Shown one piece after another: positions 8,407 through 15,980 of a stretch of 64,000 nt of DNA. How positions within the stretch are numbered: position 1 is the stretch's first letter; every line of letters starts with the position of its first letter. The DNA is from Chryseobacterium sp. ON_d1 (lineage in GTDB: Bacteria > Bacteroidota > Bacteroidia > Flavobacteriales > Weeksellaceae), in assembly GCF_006829085.1 (NCBI RefSeq), contig NZ_BJTC01000006.1, forward strand, positions 248,001 through 312,000. The letters are read 5' to 3'. The notes beneath the pieces are model-generated. The model saw nothing but the letters and a program-made list of their open reading frames with translations, did no database searches and had not been told where the DNA came from. Made by a program: the position numbers and the translations under genes.

Positions 8407-9432
8407 ATGAACAACGACGAACTTTATATCAGAAGATGCATTGAGCTGGCTCAAAAAGCTCTCGGCAATACGTACCCTAATCCACTTGTAGGAAGTGTCA
8501 TTGTACACAATGGACAAATCATTGGTGAAGGATACCATCATAAAGCCGGTGAAAATCATGCTGAAATCAATGCCATTAACTCAGTTAAAAATAAAGATCT
8601 TATCCCTGAATCTACAATCTATGTCTCACTGGAGCCATGTGCTCATTATGGAAAAACCCCACCCTGCGCTTTAAAAATTAAAGAACTGGGATTTAAGAAA
8701 GTTGTAATCGGAGCGATGGATTCCCATGATAAAGTAAACGGCAAAGGAAAAAAAATCATTCAGGATGCAGGTATTGAAGCCGTTTCAGGAATTCTTGAAA
8801 AAGAATGTGTTGAACTCAATAAAAGATTCTTTACATACCACGAAAAGAAAAGGCCTTATATTATTCTAAAATGGGCAGAATCCGGTGATGGATTTCTGGA
8901 TAAAGATTTTAAACCGACTCCTGTTTCCAATACGCTGGTCAATCAATTCGTTCATCAGTTGAGAGCTGACGAACATGCTATTTTAGTAGGAACACAAACT
9001 GCTTTACATGACAATCCGAGCCTTACTGTAAGAAATGCGGAAGGAACAAACCCTGTCAGAATACTGATTGATTTTGATTTAAAAGTTCCTGCCAGTTTCA
9101 GCATTTATAATGATGAAGCAAAAACATTGGTTTTAAATTCTGTAAAAGAAGGTATTGAAAAACATATCCAGTTTGTTAAGATCAATAAGGATGATTTCCT
9201 GTCAGAATTAATGAAAGCACTGTACAAAGAACAGATACAGTCTGTCATTATTGAAGGTGGCCGTTTTACGCTGCAGCAGTTTATTGATGCTGAGCTTTGG
9301 GATGAAGCCATCGTGATTAAAAATGAAAACCTGAAACTGGAAAACGGAACAAAAGCCCCCGAATTCAATTATACCCCTGCAAGAATTGAAAATTTCAGAG
9401 ATAATACGATCTCATTTTTCAAACAAAAATAA
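8407..9432 (+). CDS. ribD: Bifunctional riboflavin biosynthesis deaminase/reductase
   Basis: This 341-residue enzyme deaminates the pyrimidinone from GTP cyclohydrolase II and then reduces its ribosyl group. The N-terminal cytidine-deaminase-fold domain has NHAEINAI (His/Glu zinc and catalytic residues) and EPCAHYGKTPPC (two zinc cysteines). The C-terminal reductase domain begins near residue 145 (RPYIILKWAES) and includes IIEGGRFTLQQFID. I chose ATG at 8407 (MNNDELYIRRCIELAQ), which matches the usual family start. The frame is open back to a TTG at 8380, but that adds an unlikely MSSLFLFIN leader. Other riboflavin genes are not in the window. Confidence 0.93.
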   Translation: MNNDELYIRRCIELAQKALGNTYPNPLVGSVIVHNGQIIGEGYHHKAGENHAEINAINSVKNKDLIPESTIYVSLEPCAHYGKTPPCALKIKELGFKKVVIGAMDSHDKVNGKGKKIIQDAGIEAVSGILEKECVELNKRFFTYHEKKRPYIILKWAESGDGFLDKDFKPTPVSNTLVNQFVHQLRADEHAILVGTQTALHDNPSLTVRNAEGTNPVRILIDFDLKVPASFSIYNDEAKTLVLNSVKEGIEKHIQFVKINKDDFLSELMKALYKEQIQSVIIEGGRFTLQQFIDAELWDEAIVIKNENLKLENGTKAPEFNYTPARIENFRDNTISFFKQK

Positions 9433-9496
9433 AAGAAAAGCCTTCTAAACTGACGGCTTATTTTATGATCATGATGCAGAATACTAAAGCATTTAA

Positions 9497-9504
9497 TATT
9501 TTTG
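9497..9504 (+). promoter_or_regulatory. -7 element supporting the YigZ start
   Basis: TATTTTTG fits TAnnTTTG and lies 23 nt before the ATG at 9528. It falls inside the upstream extension of the open frame (from 9465), which argues that translation starts at 9528. Confidence 0.5.
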
Positions 9505-9527
9505 CATACATAAAGTCGGAATATACA

Positions 9528-10133
9528 ATGACGTTTGAGTATAAAACCATAGAAAAGCCCATAGAAAATACTCTTTTAAAAGAAAAAGGAAGTAAGTTTA
9601 TCGGATTTGCCTACCCTGTAAACAATGAGAAAGAGCTAAAAGCTGCACTTGAAAAGATCAGGGAAGAACATCCGAAAGCTACCCACCACTGCTATGCCTT
9701 CAGAATGGGATTAAATGGTGAAAATTATCGTGCCAACGATGATGGCGAACCTTCCGGAAGTGCAGGCTTACCTATTTACAATCAGTTATTGGCTAATGAA
9801 ATCACCAATGTACTTGTCATTGTAGTCAGATATTACGGAGGAACAAAACTGGGCGTTTCAGGACTGGTAAAAACCTATAAAGAATCTGCCAAGATCACAT
9901 TGGAGGAAGCCAGTATCATTACCAGAGAACTGGAGACAGAAGTTGAAATTCAGTTTAATTTCAATCAGCAGAATATTATTTTCACTTTACTTTCAAAATT
10001 TGACGCCAAAGTTTTGAATTTCGATGCGAATGAAAACTGCATCCTTACAGCATCACTGAAACTGGCCCAAAAAGAAAGCATCTCAGAAAAGCTTTCCGAG
10101 ATGCAATATGTTTCATTTGAATTTAATGATTAA
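9528..10133 (+). CDS. YigZ/IMPACT family protein (UPF0029)
   Basis: The protein has 201 residues. The N-terminal UPF0029/IMPACT domain includes KGSKFIGFAYPVNNE, ATHHCYAFRMG and the signature DDGEPSGSAGLPI, then VVRYYGGTKLGVSGLVKTY. The C-terminal 65 residues form the ferredoxin-like DUF1949 domain. Relatives regulate translation or Gcn2-type kinases in eukaryotes; the bacterial role is unclear. I chose ATG at 9528 (MTFEYKTIEKP) over 9465, because a -7 box lies between them and homologues start here. Its stop overlaps the stop of the opposite-strand peptidase gene by 4 bp. Confidence 0.88.
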   Translation: MTFEYKTIEKPIENTLLKEKGSKFIGFAYPVNNEKELKAALEKIREEHPKATHHCYAFRMGLNGENYRANDDGEPSGSAGLPIYNQLLANEITNVLVIVVRYYGGTKLGVSGLVKTYKESAKITLEEASIITRELETEVEIQFNFNQQNIIFTLLSKFDAKVLNFDANENCILTASLKLAQKESISEKLSEMQYVSFEFND

Positions 10134-10840
10134 TCCCTTCTTCCACCAAGGAGCAAAGATGCCCAGTAAAGAAGTTGCGCCAGAGAACCTAAAGCCGCGA
10201 CCACATAAGTTCTTGCAGCCCATTTCAAACTGTCCTGTACTCCAACAAATTCTTCTGCAGTTACAGTTCCTGTATCTTTAAGCCATTTCATAGCCCTGTT
10301 ACTTGCATCATATTCCACCGGAAGTGTTACGAAAGCAAAAAGTGTTGTCACAGCAAACATTGCGACTCCAATTGCCAGCACAGTAGTGTTTCCATTTGGA
10401 TTCTCAATCGTTCTTGATGCCGCCATTACTGCGATACCCGCGATAAGAACAAATTGCATCAGATTAGAACTTATATTAACAATAGGAACCAGTTTTGAAC
10501 GTAAATTTAACATAGAGTACCCTACAGCATGCTGTACTGCATGTCCGCACTCATGAGCAGCTACTGCCGCAGCGGCTGCATTTCTCTGCATATAAACCCC
10601 TTCCGAGAGGTTAACTGTTTTATCTGCCGGATTATAGTGGTCCGTCAACTGCCCGGGTACAGATATTACCTGAACATCATTTATCCCGTTATCTCTCAAC
10701 ATCTTTTCCGCTACTTCTTTCCCCGAAAGACCATTTCGAAGGTGTACATTGGAATAATATTCAAATTTCGATTTCAACCTGGAGGAAACCCACCAGCTCA
10801 CCAGCATTGAAATACCAATAATGATATAATAACCCACCAT
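10130..10840 (-). CDS. Membrane zinc metallopeptidase, YugP family
   Basis: This is a 236-residue protein with an N-terminal membrane helix (residues 3-19). The zinc-binding motif HECGH at 96-100 is followed by AVQHAVGYSML. Two further helices lie near 125-145 and 155-175, and a C-terminal hydrophobic segment lies near 210-232. The FVTLPVEYDASNRAMKWL block is diagnostic of the family (PF04298), and length is normal. The substrate is unknown. It is convergent with the YigZ gene: the two stops share TTAA at 10130-10133, with no terminator between them. Confidence 0.92.
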   Translation of the reverse strand: MVGYYIIIGISMLVSWWVSSRLKSKFEYYSNVHLRNGLSGKEVAEKMLRDNGINDVQVISVPGQLTDHYNPADKTVNLSEGVYMQRNAAAAAVAAHECGHAVQHAVGYSMLNLRSKLVPIVNISSNLMQFVLIAGIAVMAASRTIENPNGNTTVLAIGVAMFAVTTLFAFVTLPVEYDASNRAMKWLKDTGTVTAEEFVGVQDSLKWAARTYVVAALGSLAQLLYWASLLLGGRRD

Positions 10841-10914
10841 TTTATATAGATTTTGTGTTTAATTTTTATCCATAATCAAATAAAAACTGTGCCAAAGTAT
10901 AAGATTTTATTATT

Positions 10915-10922
10915 TATATTTG
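10915..10922 (+). promoter_or_regulatory. -7 element for the acetyltransferase-like gene
   Basis: TATATTTG fits TAnnTTTG and lies 23 nt before the ATG at 10946. No clear TTG at -33. Confidence 0.5.
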
Positions 10923-10945
10923 TCTTCTAATTCTTCTCAAAAAAC

Positions 10946-12073
10946 ATGTCTACAGTTTCAATTATTGAAGTAAAAACAGCGGATCAGCTCAAGCAATTCG
11001 TAAGATTCCCAATGGATTTGTATAAAAACAATCCTTACTATGTTCCATCCTTTATCAATGATGAAATCAACATTTGGAATGCTGATGAAAATCCTGCACT
11101 TCAATATTCGGAAGCAAAGCAATACCTTGCCTATAAAAATAACAAGATCGCAGGAAGAATTGCCGTGCTTATTAACCACAAAGAAGAGAAAGAGTTAGGC
11201 ATTAAAAAAGTACGCTTTGGATGGATCGATTTTATTGATGATACTGAAATTTCAAAAGCATTGATTCAAAAAGCAATTGATTACGCAAAGGAGAAAAGCA
11301 TTGACAAAATCGAGGGGCCAATGGGATTCACCAATCTTGATAAAGCTGGAATGCTCGTAAAAGGCTTCGACCAGCTGGCCACAATGATCGGAATTTACAA
11401 TCATGAATACTATCCGAAACACCTTGAGAATCTAGGATTGATCAAGGAAAAAGAATGGGTGGAATTCGAAATTATCTTCCCGGAATCATTGCCTGATAAA
11501 ATCCACAAATTCAATCAGCTTATCTCTGAAAAGTATAAGCTGAAAGTATTAAGATTTAAAACAAAGGAAGAAATCCTCCAGTATGTGGATGCCATGTTTG
11601 ATCTTCTGGACGAAACCTACAAACACCTTTCCACCTATACTCCTATTTCGGACGAACAGCGCAAAACCTACAAGGAAAAGTATTTCAAACTGATTGATAA
11701 AGACTTTATTGTTTGCATCGTTGATGAGCACAACAATCTGATCTCTTTCGCAATAACGATGCCCTCTTACTCCAAAGCACTGCAGAAATCCGGAGGCAAA
11801 CTGCTTCCTTTCGGATGGTGGCATTTCTTACAAGCAGGAAGAAAAAATGACAGGGCCAATTTCTATCTGATCGGAATTCACCCCGATTATCAGCGAAGAG
11901 GAGTAACTTCTATTATCTTCAAGGAAATTTTTGATGTCTTCAAGAAAAAAGGGGTAAAATTTCTCGAAACCAATCCTGAACTGGAAGAAAACAAAAGCAT
12001 CCAGCTGTTATGGCAGGATTATAATCCGGTAAACCATAAAAGGAGAAGGACTTATTCAATGGAAGTGTACTAA
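10946..12073 (+). CDS. GNAT-fold N-acetyltransferase-like protein
   Basis: The protein has 375 residues, with no signal peptide. The C-terminal third contains FYLIGIHPDYQRRGVTSIIF (about residues 306-325). Its Q-R-R-G-V turn is the acetyl-CoA pyrophosphate loop of GNAT enzymes. The N-terminal region (FPMDLYKNNPYYVPSFINDE) and GPMGFTNLDKAGMLV are conserved in a Bacteroidota family of about 375 residues. The acceptor substrate is unknown. It ends RRTYSMEVY. It is monocistronic, with a small membrane-protein ORF 55 bp downstream. Confidence 0.75.
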   Translation: MSTVSIIEVKTADQLKQFVRFPMDLYKNNPYYVPSFINDEINIWNADENPALQYSEAKQYLAYKNNKIAGRIAVLINHKEEKELGIKKVRFGWIDFIDDTEISKALIQKAIDYAKEKSIDKIEGPMGFTNLDKAGMLVKGFDQLATMIGIYNHEYYPKHLENLGLIKEKEWVEFEIIFPESLPDKIHKFNQLISEKYKLKVLRFKTKEEILQYVDAMFDLLDETYKHLSTYTPISDEQRKTYKEKYFKLIDKDFIVCIVDEHNNLISFAITMPSYSKALQKSGGKLLPFGWWHFLQAGRKNDRANFYLIGIHPDYQRRGVTSIIFKEIFDVFKKKGVKFLETNPELEENKSIQLLWQDYNPVNHKRRRTYSMEVY

Positions 12074-12128
12074 GATCTACCGTTTCTTCCCAACCCTCCG
12101 ACACTCAACCTTACAAACCAAAAACCTC

Positions 12129-12305
12129 ATGAAACCACAGCTCATCATCTTTGCTATTTTAATTGCCGGGTTTATCAGTTATAATTTCTTTTTTCAATCA
12201 CCGGACGACAAAACCAATACAGTGATCAATATCCTTTTTGCCAGCATCCTTTTTGGATATATATCGTTCATGGCGTATTCTCTCCTTAAAAAAATGAAGA
12301 AATAA
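12129..12305 (+). CDS. Small two-helix membrane protein upstream of nuoA
   Basis: This 58-residue ORF starts MKPQLIIFAILIAGFISYNF. A hydrophobic helix (residues 4-22), a short polar turn (QSPDDKTNT), a second helix (about 31-52) and a basic end (KKMKK) are visible. The hairpin with a positive C-terminus is what a genuine small inner-membrane protein looks like, and the frame is clean. I do not recognise it. It lies between the acetyltransferase-like gene and the nuo operon, 121 bp before nuoA and upstream of the putative nuo promoter. It is more likely to belong to the preceding transcript. Confidence 0.6.
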   Translation: MKPQLIIFAILIAGFISYNFFFQSPDDKTNTVINILFASILFGYISFMAYSLLKKMKK

Positions 12306-12395
12306 CTGTTATTTTTATTGATTCTAAATTATCGGTTTTCCCTATTTTCATCCGACTTTTAAGCTGATAAATTTCATGCTTTCTTGTTTATTCGC

Positions 12396-12403
12396 TAAAT
12401 TTG
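12396..12403 (+). promoter_or_regulatory. Candidate -7 element of the nuo operon
   Basis: TAAATTTG lies 23 nt before the nuoA ATG at 12427. A TTG at 12384-12386 is too close (9 bp) to be a normal -33 element, so only the -7 box is supported. Confidence 0.5.
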
Positions 12404-12426
12404 CAAATTGAGATAATAATGCAAAA

Positions 12427-12798
12427 ATGAATTTACCTGAAAGTTATATTCCAATCCTTATCCAGGCTGGTGTAGCAGTAGGATTTGTAGCGGTTTCTTT
12501 GCTTGGTGCACATTTCTTGGGGCCACAGCAGAAAAAAGGAAACTCTGTAAAAAACCAAAGCTGGGAATGTGGAGTTCCTGTAGAAGGAAATGCCAGAACG
12601 CCGTTTTCTATCAAGTACTTCCTGACTGCGGTATTGTTCGTACTATTCGATATTGAAATCGTATTCTTTTATCCTTACGCGGTAAATTTCAGAGAATTCG
12701 GCATGGAAGGATTCCTTGCTGTACTTACGTTCGTCGCGATCTTTTTCGTTGCGTTTTTCTATGTCTGGAAACGAGGCGCACTGGATTGGGATAAATAG
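12427..12798 (+). CDS. nuoA: NADH-quinone oxidoreductase subunit A
   Basis: This 123-residue membrane subunit of complex I has three helices (about 8-28, 60-85, 92-115). The conserved first-loop block SWECGVPVEGNARTPFSIKY precedes FDIEIVFFYPYAV, whose acidic residues are invariant in the family. It opens the operon nuoABCDEFGHIJKLMN. A 103-bp A+T-rich self-complementary spacer separates it from nuoB. Confidence 0.96.
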   Translation: MNLPESYIPILIQAGVAVGFVAVSLLGAHFLGPQQKKGNSVKNQSWECGVPVEGNARTPFSIKYFLTAVLFVLFDIEIVFFYPYAVNFREFGMEGFLAVLTFVAIFFVAFFYVWKRGALDWDK

Positions 12799-12901
12799 AG
12801 CAATTATAAATTTTAAATTAAAAATTTTAGATGGTGATTTTAAATTAAACCAATCGTATTAATTTAAAATCTAAAATTTAAAATCTAAAATCATCTACAA
12901 G
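12799..12901 (+). repeat. Self-complementary A+T-rich spacer between nuoA and nuoB
   Basis: The spacer repeats the words ATTTTAAATT, AAATCTAAAATTT and ATCTAAAATC. GATTTTAAATTAA in its left half is the reverse complement of TTAATTTAAAATC in its right half, so the RNA can fold into a long hairpin. There is no ORF and no promoter box. Confidence 0.65.
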
Positions 12902-13462
12902 ATGTCAGATAAAAAACCAGTAATAAGAACAGATGCACCTGCTCCCGAAGGCTATGAAGGAGAAGGGTTTTTCGCAACAAAACTGAGCAGTGTAATCGGG
13001 ATGGCAAGAAAGTTTTCACTTTGGCCGTTACCATTTGCAACCTCTTGTTGCGGTATCGAGTTTATGGCTACCCTGAACCCCACTTATGATGCTTCAAGAT
13101 TTGGTATGGAAAGAAACTCTTTTTCGCCAAGACAGGCAGATATGCTGATGGTTTGCGGAACTATATCAAAGAAATTGGGACCTGTCCTGAAAGAAGTGTA
13201 CACTCAGATGGCTGAGCCAAAGTGGGTGGTAGCAGTGGGAGCATGTGCTTCCAGCGGCGGTATTTTTGATACCTATTCTGTGCTTCAGGGAATTGATAAA
13301 ATTATTCCGGTAGACGTTTACGTTCCCGGATGTCCTCCAAGACCCGAACAGATCATTGAAGGAGTAATGCAGGTACAGGCTTTGGCTGAAAGCGAAAGCA
13401 TCAGAAGAAGAGATATGCCTGAGTATCAGAAATTATTAGATTCTTACAACATAAGCAACTAA
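12902..13462 (+). CDS. nuoB: NADH-quinone oxidoreductase subunit B
   Basis: This 186-residue peripheral-arm subunit carries cluster N2, the last iron-sulfur centre before quinone. The ligands are the tandem cysteines in FATSCCGIEFMA (49-50), the Cys in VAVGACASSGGIF (near 113) and the Cys in VPGCPPRPE (near 143). GMERNSFSPRQADMLMVCGT is typical. The start MSDKKPVIRTDAP follows the A/B spacer directly, and nuoC begins 6 bp after the stop. Confidence 0.97.
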   Translation: MSDKKPVIRTDAPAPEGYEGEGFFATKLSSVIGMARKFSLWPLPFATSCCGIEFMATLNPTYDASRFGMERNSFSPRQADMLMVCGTISKKLGPVLKEVYTQMAEPKWVVAVGACASSGGIFDTYSVLQGIDKIIPVDVYVPGCPPRPEQIIEGVMQVQALAESESIRRRDMPEYQKLLDSYNISN

Positions 13463-13468
13463 ACGGAA

Positions 13469-13963
13469 ATGACAAACGAATTTGTATTAGAGGCAATCAC
13501 AAGAGAATTTCCGGAATCTGTCATTTCAAGTTCAGAGCCTTATGGGATGCTGACCATTGAAGTGAAGAAAGAAGATATAAAAAAAATCATTCACTACCTT
13601 AAAGATTCATCTCTGGAAATTAATTTCCTTACGGATGTCTGTGGAATTCACTATCCTGAATTTCCGGAAAAGGAAATAGGAGTTGTCTATCATTTGCATA
13701 ATATGATGACCAATTTCAGATTACGTCTGAAAATCTTCATGTCCAGAGAAAACATAGAGGTAGATTCTCTTACAGATCTGTATGCAGGAGCGAACTGGAT
13801 GGAAAGAGAAACGTATGATTTCTATGGGATCAAATTCAAAGGGCACCCGGACCTGAGACCTATTCTGAATATGGAAGATCTTGGATACCACCCAATGTTG
13901 AAGGAATATCGCCTTGAAGACGGGACAAGAACCGACAAGAACGATAGTATGTTCGGAAGATAA
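13469..13963 (+). CDS. nuoC: NADH-quinone oxidoreductase subunit C
   Basis: This 164-residue 30-kDa-type subunit shows the signature ERETYDFYGIKFKGHPDLRPIL near its C-terminus (about 117-138). It is a separate gene from nuoD, unlike the fused nuoCD of enterobacteria. It contributes to the quinone-side interface with NuoB and NuoD. It follows nuoB by 6 bp and is separated from nuoD by a 77-bp self-complementary spacer. Confidence 0.95.
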   Translation: MTNEFVLEAITREFPESVISSSEPYGMLTIEVKKEDIKKIIHYLKDSSLEINFLTDVCGIHYPEFPEKEIGVVYHLHNMMTNFRLRLKIFMSRENIEVDSLTDLYAGANWMERETYDFYGIKFKGHPDLRPILNMEDLGYHPMLKEYRLEDGTRTDKNDSMFGR

Positions 13964-14040
13964 AAATAAAATATAAATGATAAATGATAATAGATAAATG
14001 ATTATCGATTATCAACTATTAATTATCAATTATAATACTT
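13964..14040 (+). repeat. Self-complementary spacer between nuoC and nuoD
   Basis: Direct words ATAAATGATAA and ATGATAATAGATAAATG are followed by ATTATCGATTATCAACTATT and AATTATCAATTATAAT, which are near reverse complements (TGATAAT/ATTATCA cores). An imperfect hairpin centred near 14005 is expected. No coding frame. Confidence 0.6.
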
Positions 14041-15264
14041 ATGAAAGATAACTCATTATCTAATATACTAAACCAGTACGAAAGTAAGGAACAGATTGAC
14101 GGGCAGTTATATACCCTCAATTTAGGACCTACCCACCCTGCCACTCACGGAATTTTCCAGAATATCTTAACGATGGACGGAGAAAGAATCCTTCACGCTG
14201 AGCAAACAGTAGGGTATATCCACAGAGCATTTGAGAAAATTTCCGAAAGAAGAAACTATTCTCAGATCACTACCCTTACGGATCGTATGAATTACTGTTC
14301 TGCACCCATCAATAATCTGGGTTGGCACATGACAGTAGAAAAGCTGATTGGTGTAGAAGTTCCAAAACGTGTAGACTATATGCGTGTTATCCTGATGGAA
14401 CTTGCCAGAATCGGTGACCACCTGATCTGTAACGGAGTAACCGGAATGGATTCAGGAGCTATTACAGGTCTTACTTACATGTTCATCGAAAGAGAACGTA
14501 TTTACGATATGTATGAGCAGATCTGTGGGGCCAGAATGACAACCAATATGGGAAGAATCGGAGGATTTGAAAGAGATTTCACCCCTAAGTTTCACGAGCT
14601 GATCAAGGATTTCTTAAAAACATTCCCACCAAGATTCAAAGAATTCTGTACCTTATTAGAAAGAAACAGAATTTTCATGGACAGAACCATCGGTACGGGA
14701 GCGATCTCTGCTGAAAGAGCATTAAGCTACGGTTTCACAGGTCCAAACTTACGTGCAGCAGGTGTAGATTATGATGTAAGAGTTGCACAGCCTTATTCTT
14801 CATACCAGGATTTCGACTTTATTATTCCTGTAGGAACCTCAGGAGATACTTACGACCGTTTCATGGTTCGTCAACAGGAAATCTGGGAATCAATCAAAAT
14901 TATCAAACAAGCATACGAAAACCTTCCGGAAGGACCATTCCATGCGGATGTTCCTGATTTCTATCTTCCTGAAAAGGCAGATGTCTATCAGAAAATGGAA
15001 GCATTGATCTACCATTTCAAGATCGTAATGGGAGAAACTGATGTACCGAAAGGAGAAGTTTACCATGCTGTAGAAGGTGGAAACGGAGAATTAGGTTTCT
15101 ATCTTGTGAGTGACGGAGGAAGAAGCCCTTACAGACTTCACTTCAGAAGACCATGCTTCATCTATTATCAGGCATATCCTGAAATGATTACAGGTTCTGT
15201 GATTTCAGATGCCATTGTAACGATGTGTAGTATGAATATTATTGCAGGCGAACTAGACGCATAA
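14041..15264 (+). CDS. nuoD: NADH-quinone oxidoreductase subunit D
   Basis: This 407-residue 49-kDa-type subunit forms the quinone pocket with NuoB. Visible blocks are LGPTHPATHG (29-38), the GYIHRAFEKISE segment, MTTNMGRIGGFERDF, and the ending MNIIAGELDA. Length and order match stand-alone NuoD. It lies between two self-complementary spacers. Confidence 0.97.
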   Translation: MKDNSLSNILNQYESKEQIDGQLYTLNLGPTHPATHGIFQNILTMDGERILHAEQTVGYIHRAFEKISERRNYSQITTLTDRMNYCSAPINNLGWHMTVEKLIGVEVPKRVDYMRVILMELARIGDHLICNGVTGMDSGAITGLTYMFIERERIYDMYEQICGARMTTNMGRIGGFERDFTPKFHELIKDFLKTFPPRFKEFCTLLERNRIFMDRTIGTGAISAERALSYGFTGPNLRAAGVDYDVRVAQPYSSYQDFDFIIPVGTSGDTYDRFMVRQQEIWESIKIIKQAYENLPEGPFHADVPDFYLPEKADVYQKMEALIYHFKIVMGETDVPKGEVYHAVEGGNGELGFYLVSDGGRSPYRLHFRRPCFIYYQAYPEMITGSVISDAIVTMCSMNIIAGELDA

Positions 15265-15267
15265 CAA

Positions 15268-15359
15268 TTGTAAAAAGTACAATGTAGCATGTACAATGTA
15301 CTTGAAAATATAAATTAGTTAATAAATACTTTGTACTTTGTACAATGTACATTTTACAA
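15268..15359 (+). repeat. Spacer with terminal inverted repeat TTGTAAAA/TTTTACAA between nuoD and nuoE
   Basis: The left arm starts TTGTAAAA at 15268 and the right arm ends TTTTACAA at 15359. Inside the arms the word GTACAATGTA recurs on both sides (15278-15287, 15291-15300, and near 15340-15350). This looks like a palindromic MITE-like or REP-like unit of about 92 bp. It has no ORF and no clear target duplication. Confidence 0.6.
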
Positions 15360-15368
15360 CAAAATAAA

Positions 15369-15878
15369 ATGAGCGAAACAATAGCTTTTAAACCGGAAAG
15401 TTTAGCACAGGTACACAAAATTATCGCAAGATATCCTGAGGGAAGACAGAAATCTGCTCTTCTTCCTGTACTTCACCTGGCACAGAAAGAATTCGGAGGA
15501 TGGTTAGATGTTCCTGTAATGGATTATGTTGCCGGACTATTAAGTATTAAGCCGATCGAAGTATATGAAGTGGCTACTTTCTATACGATGTTCAATATGA
15601 AGCCGGTGGGTAAATATGTTTTGGAAGTTTGCAGAACAGGGCCTTGTATGGTTTGTGGAAGCGAAAAAATCCTGGATCATATCAGAACCAAACTGAACAT
15701 TAAAGACGGAGAAACCACTGAAGACGGTATGTTCACATTGAAACCTGCTGAATGTCTTGGAGCATGTGGATACGCACCGATGATGCAGTTGGGGAAATTC
15801 TTTCATGAAAATTTAACGATAGAAAAAGTAGATGAAATCCTTGATCTTTGCAGACAGGGACAAGTTGCTTTAGACTAA
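15369..15878 (+). CDS. nuoE: NADH-quinone oxidoreductase subunit E
   Basis: This 169-residue 24-kDa subunit carries the [2Fe-2S] cluster N1a. The four cysteines lie in CRTGPCMVCG (first and second ligands) and ECLGACGYAP (third and fourth). I chose ATG at 15369 (MSETIAFKPESL). The frame opens at 15345, but those eight codons lie in the palindromic spacer and encode nothing family-like. It contacts NuoF and NuoG in the dehydrogenase module. Confidence 0.95.
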   Translation: MSETIAFKPESLAQVHKIIARYPEGRQKSALLPVLHLAQKEFGGWLDVPVMDYVAGLLSIKPIEVYEVATFYTMFNMKPVGKYVLEVCRTGPCMVCGSEKILDHIRTKLNIKDGETTEDGMFTLKPAECLGACGYAPMMQLGKFFHENLTIEKVDEILDLCRQGQVALD

Positions 15879-15980
15879 TAGAAATTTTAAATTCTAAGTT
15901 TTAGATTTTAAATTATTCACTTAACGTTTAATCATAATTAATGCAAGAAGCCAAAAGCCAATTGCAATAAGCAAATAACA
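15879..15980 (+). repeat. Word-repeat spacer between nuoE and nuoF
   Basis: The first half repeats ATTTTAAAT/TTTTAGATTTTAAAT words resembling the nuoA/B spacer. The second half repeats AGCCAA, GCAATAAGCAA and GCAAGAAGC words with TTGC/GCAA complements. There is no ORF. The weak hairpin is less clear than in the other spacers. Confidence 0.45.
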
